Source: Kushneria avicenniae
Lineage (GTDB): Bacteria > Pseudomonadota > Gammaproteobacteria > Pseudomonadales > Halomonadaceae
Assembly: GCF_900112585.1 (NCBI RefSeq)
Contig: NZ_FOLY01000003.1
Location: 372,001 to 436,000, forward strand
Reading direction: 5' to 3'
DNA: 64,000 nucleotides
Position 1 is the stretch's first letter, and every line of letters starts with the position of its first letter. Below, in pieces: positions 60,642 to 64,000 of the stretch. The notes beneath the pieces are model-generated. The model was not told where the DNA came from. It ran no database searches and worked only from the letters and a program-made list of their open reading frames with translations. The position numbers were made by a program, and so were the translations under genes.

Positions 60642-61205
60642 GTGAGCATTTTTTGGGACAGCAACGCAAGTGTAAAAAGAAATGTTGGAGCATGGTTTTT
60701 TATTGCTTTTCTACTAACAGCAGCATTGTCTCTATATTTTAATCATTTTGTAGCCAACCCACACACTGTCAAAATAGCAACTTACATATCCATCGCATTC
60801 ACAATAATCACTTTTCCATGGATAATTTCTCGATTAGCCCGTAAAAGTAATCAAAACAAAAAATGGCATAACATACCTCGATGGAAAAAACTTGCCACTC
60901 TACTGGCCCTTCCTTTTTTAATTTTCTCTGTTTTTTGGCTTAATCTTGCACTTGCATTTCCACACGCATATACACAAGTTTTTGGTACATCCATGGCCCG
61001 ATCGGATATTATTCATAAAGAGGAGGGGATTAACTGCAATTATCAAGTAACTCTGGACTCTGTAGATGCACTATTTTTTGAGTTTTGTATTGATCAGGAG
61101 AATTTTGATCGCATGTCTGATGGTCCTCAATCTGCAGATATTATGATAAAAGAGTCTTCGCTCGGTTATATCGTTACAGGTGTGGGAGTCATGATAGATC
61201 GATAA
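60642..61205 (+). CDS. hypothetical membrane protein
   Basis: The 187-residue protein has three membrane helices (about residues 13-35, 42-62 and 85-108) followed by a C-terminal domain of about 75 residues with two cysteines (GINCNYQ and FEFCIDQENF) that probably lies in the periplasm. ATG-less start: GTG 60642 with AGGAG about nine bases upstream. Composition is low-GC, codon use differs from the neighbours, and no family is recognised. Horizontal origin is likely. Confidence 0.65.
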   Translation: MSIFWDSNASVKRNVGAWFFIAFLLTAALSLYFNHFVANPHTVKIATYISIAFTIITFPWIISRLARKSNQNKKWHNIPRWKKLATLLALPFLIFSVFWLNLALAFPHAYTQVFGTSMARSDIIHKEEGINCNYQVTLDSVDALFFEFCIDQENFDRMSDGPQSADIMIKESSLGYIVTGVGVMIDR

Positions 61206-61428
61206 AAATAAACCTTTAAACAACTGTTTCTTATAAACCAACAACATGAATACATGTCTAAGTGCTCATTTTTTTGATTCAAATTCGAATACTGATGAAG
61301 CGCTCCGCCAATTTGGCGCTGCCGGACAATCATTACCATTGGCTGCTGGATTCTATTTTCCAATAAACGTATAGCGCAGGTTGAATATCAGCCGGCAGTG
61401 AAAATAACAGTAAGGGAAAACCACACAC

Positions 61429-62316
61429 ATGCATGTAAATCACAGCTTTCGCGAACGCGCGAGCATCGCTTTAACAGGCATGGGGCTATTCATGTTGCTG
61501 CTGCTCGGTTCATTCTCAAGTGACGCAGCAAGTGCGAATACCGATACGGCCGAGACTACCGCGGTGACGCTGGACCATACCCGGCAGTGGGAGATGCATA
61601 ACGCACAAGGCAGAGCGTATCGCATCATGATCAGCCTGCCCGACGGCGACCCGCCGCAAGGCGGTTATCCGGTGCTCTATGTGCTCGATGGCAACGCCTA
61701 CTTTCCGGCCTTCCATGCGGCTCGCGACACCGTCGCGCGCTATCACGACACGGTCATCGTCGGGATCGGCTATCCGCAGGCACAGGCGCTCAATTTCAGG
61801 CGACGTTCCTATGATTTTTCGCCACCGGCGCCCGCCGACCGGAACGAGCCGCCCCAGGGCGGGCAGGACGAACTGCTGGCTTTTCTCGAGCAGCGCCTGA
61901 TGCCGCGCGTCGCTTCTGATCTACCGATCGATTCGCGTCAACAGAGCCTGTTCGGCCACTCTTTCGGCGGCATGTTCGCGATCTACACGATGTTCAAGCG
62001 CCCCGCTCTGTTTAACCACGTGGTCGCGGCGAGCCCGTCGCTGTGGTGGCGTGATCAGTATCTACTGCCGCTGGAGCCCGAGTTTCAAAAAGCGATGCAG
62101 AAGCGCCCAAAGCATCCTCCCAGCCTGGTGATGATTCTGGCCGAGGGCGACATGCCACAGCAGATTCGGGATGCACGCAGCCTCAACGAGCGGCTTCAGC
62201 CGCTATCGGCCTATGGCATGCGTTCAAGTTTTACCCTCGTTGCCGGGGTTGATCACGCCACGGTGCCCTTCAAAACGGTTGCTCTTGTCATGCGAGAGGT
62301 TTTTGAATCGCCCTGA
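61429..62316 (+). CDS. periplasmic siderophore-esterase-like alpha/beta hydrolase (IroE/Fes/BesA-type)
   Basis: The 295-residue protein has an N-terminal signal or anchor (GMGLFMLLLLGSFSSDAASA), a YPVLYVLDGNAYF strand-turn typical of esterase D/IroE proteins, the nucleophile motif LFGHSFGGMFA, the ASPSLWWRDQYLLP block and a C-terminal histidine GVDHATVPF. IroE-like enzymes hydrolyse ester bonds in enterobactin-type siderophores in the periplasm. A TonB siderophore receptor gene follows convergently, so a role in ferric-siderophore use is likely. Composition is host-like again after the AT-rich patch. Confidence 0.85.
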   Translation: MHVNHSFRERASIALTGMGLFMLLLLGSFSSDAASANTDTAETTAVTLDHTRQWEMHNAQGRAYRIMISLPDGDPPQGGYPVLYVLDGNAYFPAFHAARDTVARYHDTVIVGIGYPQAQALNFRRRSYDFSPPAPADRNEPPQGGQDELLAFLEQRLMPRVASDLPIDSRQQSLFGHSFGGMFAIYTMFKRPALFNHVVAASPSLWWRDQYLLPLEPEFQKAMQKRPKHPPSLVMILAEGDMPQQIRDARSLNERLQPLSAYGMRSSFTLVAGVDHATVPFKTVALVMREVFESP

Positions 62317-62421
62317 ACGCCGCAGGCCTTCATGTCATTGATGGCATCGCCATCCCTGTCGATGCTTTTCAAGGCGACAGCGTGCGTCGCAACCCTTTTT
62401 ACCCGCCAAAGAGTACCTCTA

Positions 62422-62641
62422 CATGAAAGCTGCTCTTTTACGTTCGCTATGGTGATCGCGCTGGCCGGCTGCACCAGCGAGGCGCTCGACCGCGCCGATG
62501 ACGGACTGGTCTTCCAGACCGGCAGCCATTAAAAAGGCGTGCGTGAGCCGCATCCGCTCGCTCGACATACTGCGTTATGACGCCGACCGCATCGAGGAGG
62601 TCGCCTCAAACGCCGATGAGCAGGATCTTTGCCATCGTTAG
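62422..62641 (+). pseudogene. remnant of a small lipoprotein or fused gene
   Basis: A plausible lipoprotein start MKAALLRSL at 62422 is ended by TGA after ten codons. In the next frame the signal continues as MVIALAGCTSEALDRADDG (lipobox LAGC) and stops at 62532. Further on, an open stretch with coding character (SLDILRYDADRIEEVAS) runs into TAG at 62639-62641 and resumes beyond. Two frame disturbances suggest a decayed gene; sequence error is an alternative. Confidence 0.4.
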
Positions 62642-62711
62642 TGCGAGATCTTTCTCGACCCGCACGGCCCGGAAGTGACCGCCCGGGCGATGACCCGGCC
62701 ATCCCTGCCTG

Positions 62712-62750
62712 AAAATGCCACCGCCGTGATGGATTCGGCGGTGGCATTTT
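62712..62750. terminator. bidirectional terminator
   Basis: Arms AAAATGCCACCGCC and GGCGGTGGCATTTT around an 11-base loop give U-runs on both strands. It lies 17 bases from the stop of the minus-strand TonB receptor gene and can also end plus-strand transcripts from the esterase. Confidence 0.92.
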
Positions 62751-62766
62751 GTGACGCCATCAAACA

Positions 62767-63999
62767 TCAGAGATCGTATTTGAGCCCGACAGAGAAGCTG
62801 CGCGGCGCGCCATAGAAATACTGCGAGAACGACACCGGTTCGAGATAGTAGTACTTCTCGTCAAACGCATTATACAAGTTGGCGGTCAAGCTGAGGTTCT
62901 GGTTGACCCTGTAGCGCGCCATCAGATCGGTCGTGAAGAAATCGTCCTGCTGGATGCGTTCCGATTCTCCGGACGCCGGGTTGGTGATGTCAGCAAACGT
63001 TTTGCTCTGCCATTTGACACCGCCACCCACAGTCAGGCCATCCAGCGGACCGGCCAGATCATAGGTGGTAAACAGCTTGACCTGTGAAGTGGGTATATCG
63101 GTATTCATGCGCTCGTCATCGGGGCTTTCGATGCGCGCATAGGAGTATCCGCCATAAATGTTCCACTGTGGTGTTACGGCACCATTGGCCTCGAACTCAA
63201 AGCCGCGAGTCTTGACGTTGTCATAGGCCTCATAGGTGTAAAGACCGTCATCGAGCTGAGCGCTGGTGCTATCGACATAATTGTCCTGAATGGACTCGAA
63301 GACAGCGGCAGACAGATCCAGTCGATCCTCGAACAGGCTGGATTTGATGCCGGCCTCGTAATTGGAGCCAGTGACCGGGTCAATGACCTCTCTACTGCGA
63401 CCAAGCCTGTTTTGCGGGGTAAAGATACGGGTATAGCTGGTGTAGAGATTGACCTCCGGGGTAAGCGCCCAGGTCAGCCCCGTATAGGGTGTCCATTCAT
63501 GCACGGATTTGTCGATGGGCGTGCCGAAGGCGTTCTGATCGGTTTCCCATCGATCGAGTCGACTGCCGAGCAGCAGGTGCAGATCATCGGTCAGCGCCCA
63601 GTTGGTGGCGATATAGGCGCTGGTCTGCTCTTGTTCACCGTTCTGGTTGCGAATGACCGTACTCTTGTCCCAGTCCGGTCTTTCATCACCGTAATCGAAA
63701 CCGGAACGGGTGAAATCACCCAGCGGCGGATATGGCCGCGAAAAATTGGAAGGGCTGTAATAAGGGAATTCAAACTCCTGGTGCCAGTGTGTGGCCCCCA
63801 TGACCATCTCGTGTTCACGCCCGAGCCAGTTGAAGCGGCCATTGACGCGAACGTTGAAGGTTCTCTGAATGCGCTCACTGTCGATATCATAGAAGCTGCC
63901 CGGCACCAGGCCTTCGTTGGTCTGCGGGTCGGGCGCGCCGAAAGACCACAATGAAGGCTGATCCATGGTCGCGCGGCTGTACATGAAGCTGAAGTCAAC
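62767..63999 (-). CDS. TonB-dependent siderophore receptor, C-terminal part (cut by window edge)
   Basis: The visible 410 residues are a barrel of the FoxA/FhuE/FpvA type: a start region FMYSRATMDQPSLW is preceded by open frame to the window end, then LGSRLDRWETDQNAFGTPID, NLYTSYTRIFTPQ, a GFEFEANGAVTPQWNIYGGY strand and the C-terminal aromatic LKYDL. The N-terminal plug, and any signalling domain, lies right of the window. Siderophore class (hydroxamate versus catecholate) is uncertain; the neighbouring esterase favours an ester-containing siderophore. Confidence 0.9.
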   Translation of the reverse strand, partial: VDFSFMYSRATMDQPSLWSFGAPDPQTNEGLVPGSFYDIDSERIQRTFNVRVNGRFNWLGREHEMVMGATHWHQEFEFPYYSPSNFSRPYPPLGDFTRSGFDYGDERPDWDKSTVIRNQNGEQEQTSAYIATNWALTDDLHLLLGSRLDRWETDQNAFGTPIDKSVHEWTPYTGLTWALTPEVNLYTSYTRIFTPQNRLGRSREVIDPVTGSNYEAGIKSSLFEDRLDLSAAVFESIQDNYVDSTSAQLDDGLYTYEAYDNVKTRGFEFEANGAVTPQWNIYGGYSYARIESPDDERMNTDIPTSQVKLFTTYDLAGPLDGLTVGGGVKWQSKTFADITNPASGESERIQQDDFFTTDLMARYRVNQNLSLTANLYNAFDEKYYYLEPVSFSQYFYGAPRSFSVGLKYDL

Positions 64000-64000
64000 G

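Overview
The window looks like a chromosomal segment of a halophilic gammaproteobacterium of the Halomonadaceae (Halomonas/Kushneria/Chromohalobacter-like). This rests on the GC-rich host-like genes, the acidic proteins, and the mix of PQQ-dependent glucose dehydrogenase, NorR-Hmp, OhrR-Ohr and glutathionylspermidine-synthase-like genes. The genus cannot be fixed from the sequence alone. No rRNA, tRNA, CRISPR array, integrase or transposase was recognised.

Region by region. (1) 1-1164: the end of a DarT toxin gene followed by its DarG antitoxin (ADP-ribosylation toxin-antitoxin/anti-phage module), cut by the window edge. (2) 1615-15111: a sulfur and thiol-redox island. A second-type apolipoprotein N-acyltransferase (Lnt), a DsrE-like protein, DsbD, an Lgt-like/thioredoxin fusion and DsbG form a periplasmic disulfide branch, and an OmpR-type two-component system follows. 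A divergent operon, read right to left, encodes persulfide dioxygenase, sulfide:quinone oxidoreductase, a SulP permease, a DUF442 sulfurtransferase and a split YeeE/YedE sulfur transporter. Together they could oxidise H2S to persulfide and sulfite, export or shuttle sulfur species, and keep periplasmic thiols reduced or isomerised. (3) 15333-19223: GST, periplasmic HiuH, a GlcG/HbpS-like protein and an HprRS/CusRS-type two-component system with a perfect operator. (4) 19680-26291: YgiB-like lipoprotein, glutathionylspermidine-synthase-like enzyme, CPBP protease, class II amidotransferase, and gcd.

(5) 26331-34058: a defence/stress block. It begins with a hipA-hipB module (inverse of the E. 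coli order) controlled by three evenly spaced operators and bracketed by two copies of the gcd 3' end plus terminator. An AT-richer type III restriction-modification pair (mod-res) and a dcm-type cytosine methyltransferase follow. (6) 34135-42676: ordinary accessory metabolism and regulation: LysR with a TDT transporter, siderophore-interacting protein with MarR, ArsR with an old yellow enzyme, cell-wall amidase, IMPase-family phosphatase, and OhrR-Ohr with two operator copies. (7) 42815-45080: a 5 x 8 bp tandem repeat and two orphan membrane proteins. (8) 45081-49562: NorR with a sigma-54 promoter driving hmp, an SDR and a periplasmic cyclophilin.

(9) 49680-63999: metal/siderophore uptake. 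A dipeptide/nickel-type ABC importer with fused permeases lies behind a Zur-like box. Next come a TetR-MFS pair with nested operators, a TonB receptor, a DUF218 protein, an AT-rich patch of orphan genes, a periplasmic Fes/IroE-like esterase, a broken small-lipoprotein remnant, and a TonB siderophore receptor that runs off the right edge.

The most unusual structures are the hipAB module caught between duplicated gcd tails, the Lgt-like/thioredoxin fusion beside lnt in the sulfide island, and the 42-bp perfect palindrome between hiuH and the GST gene.
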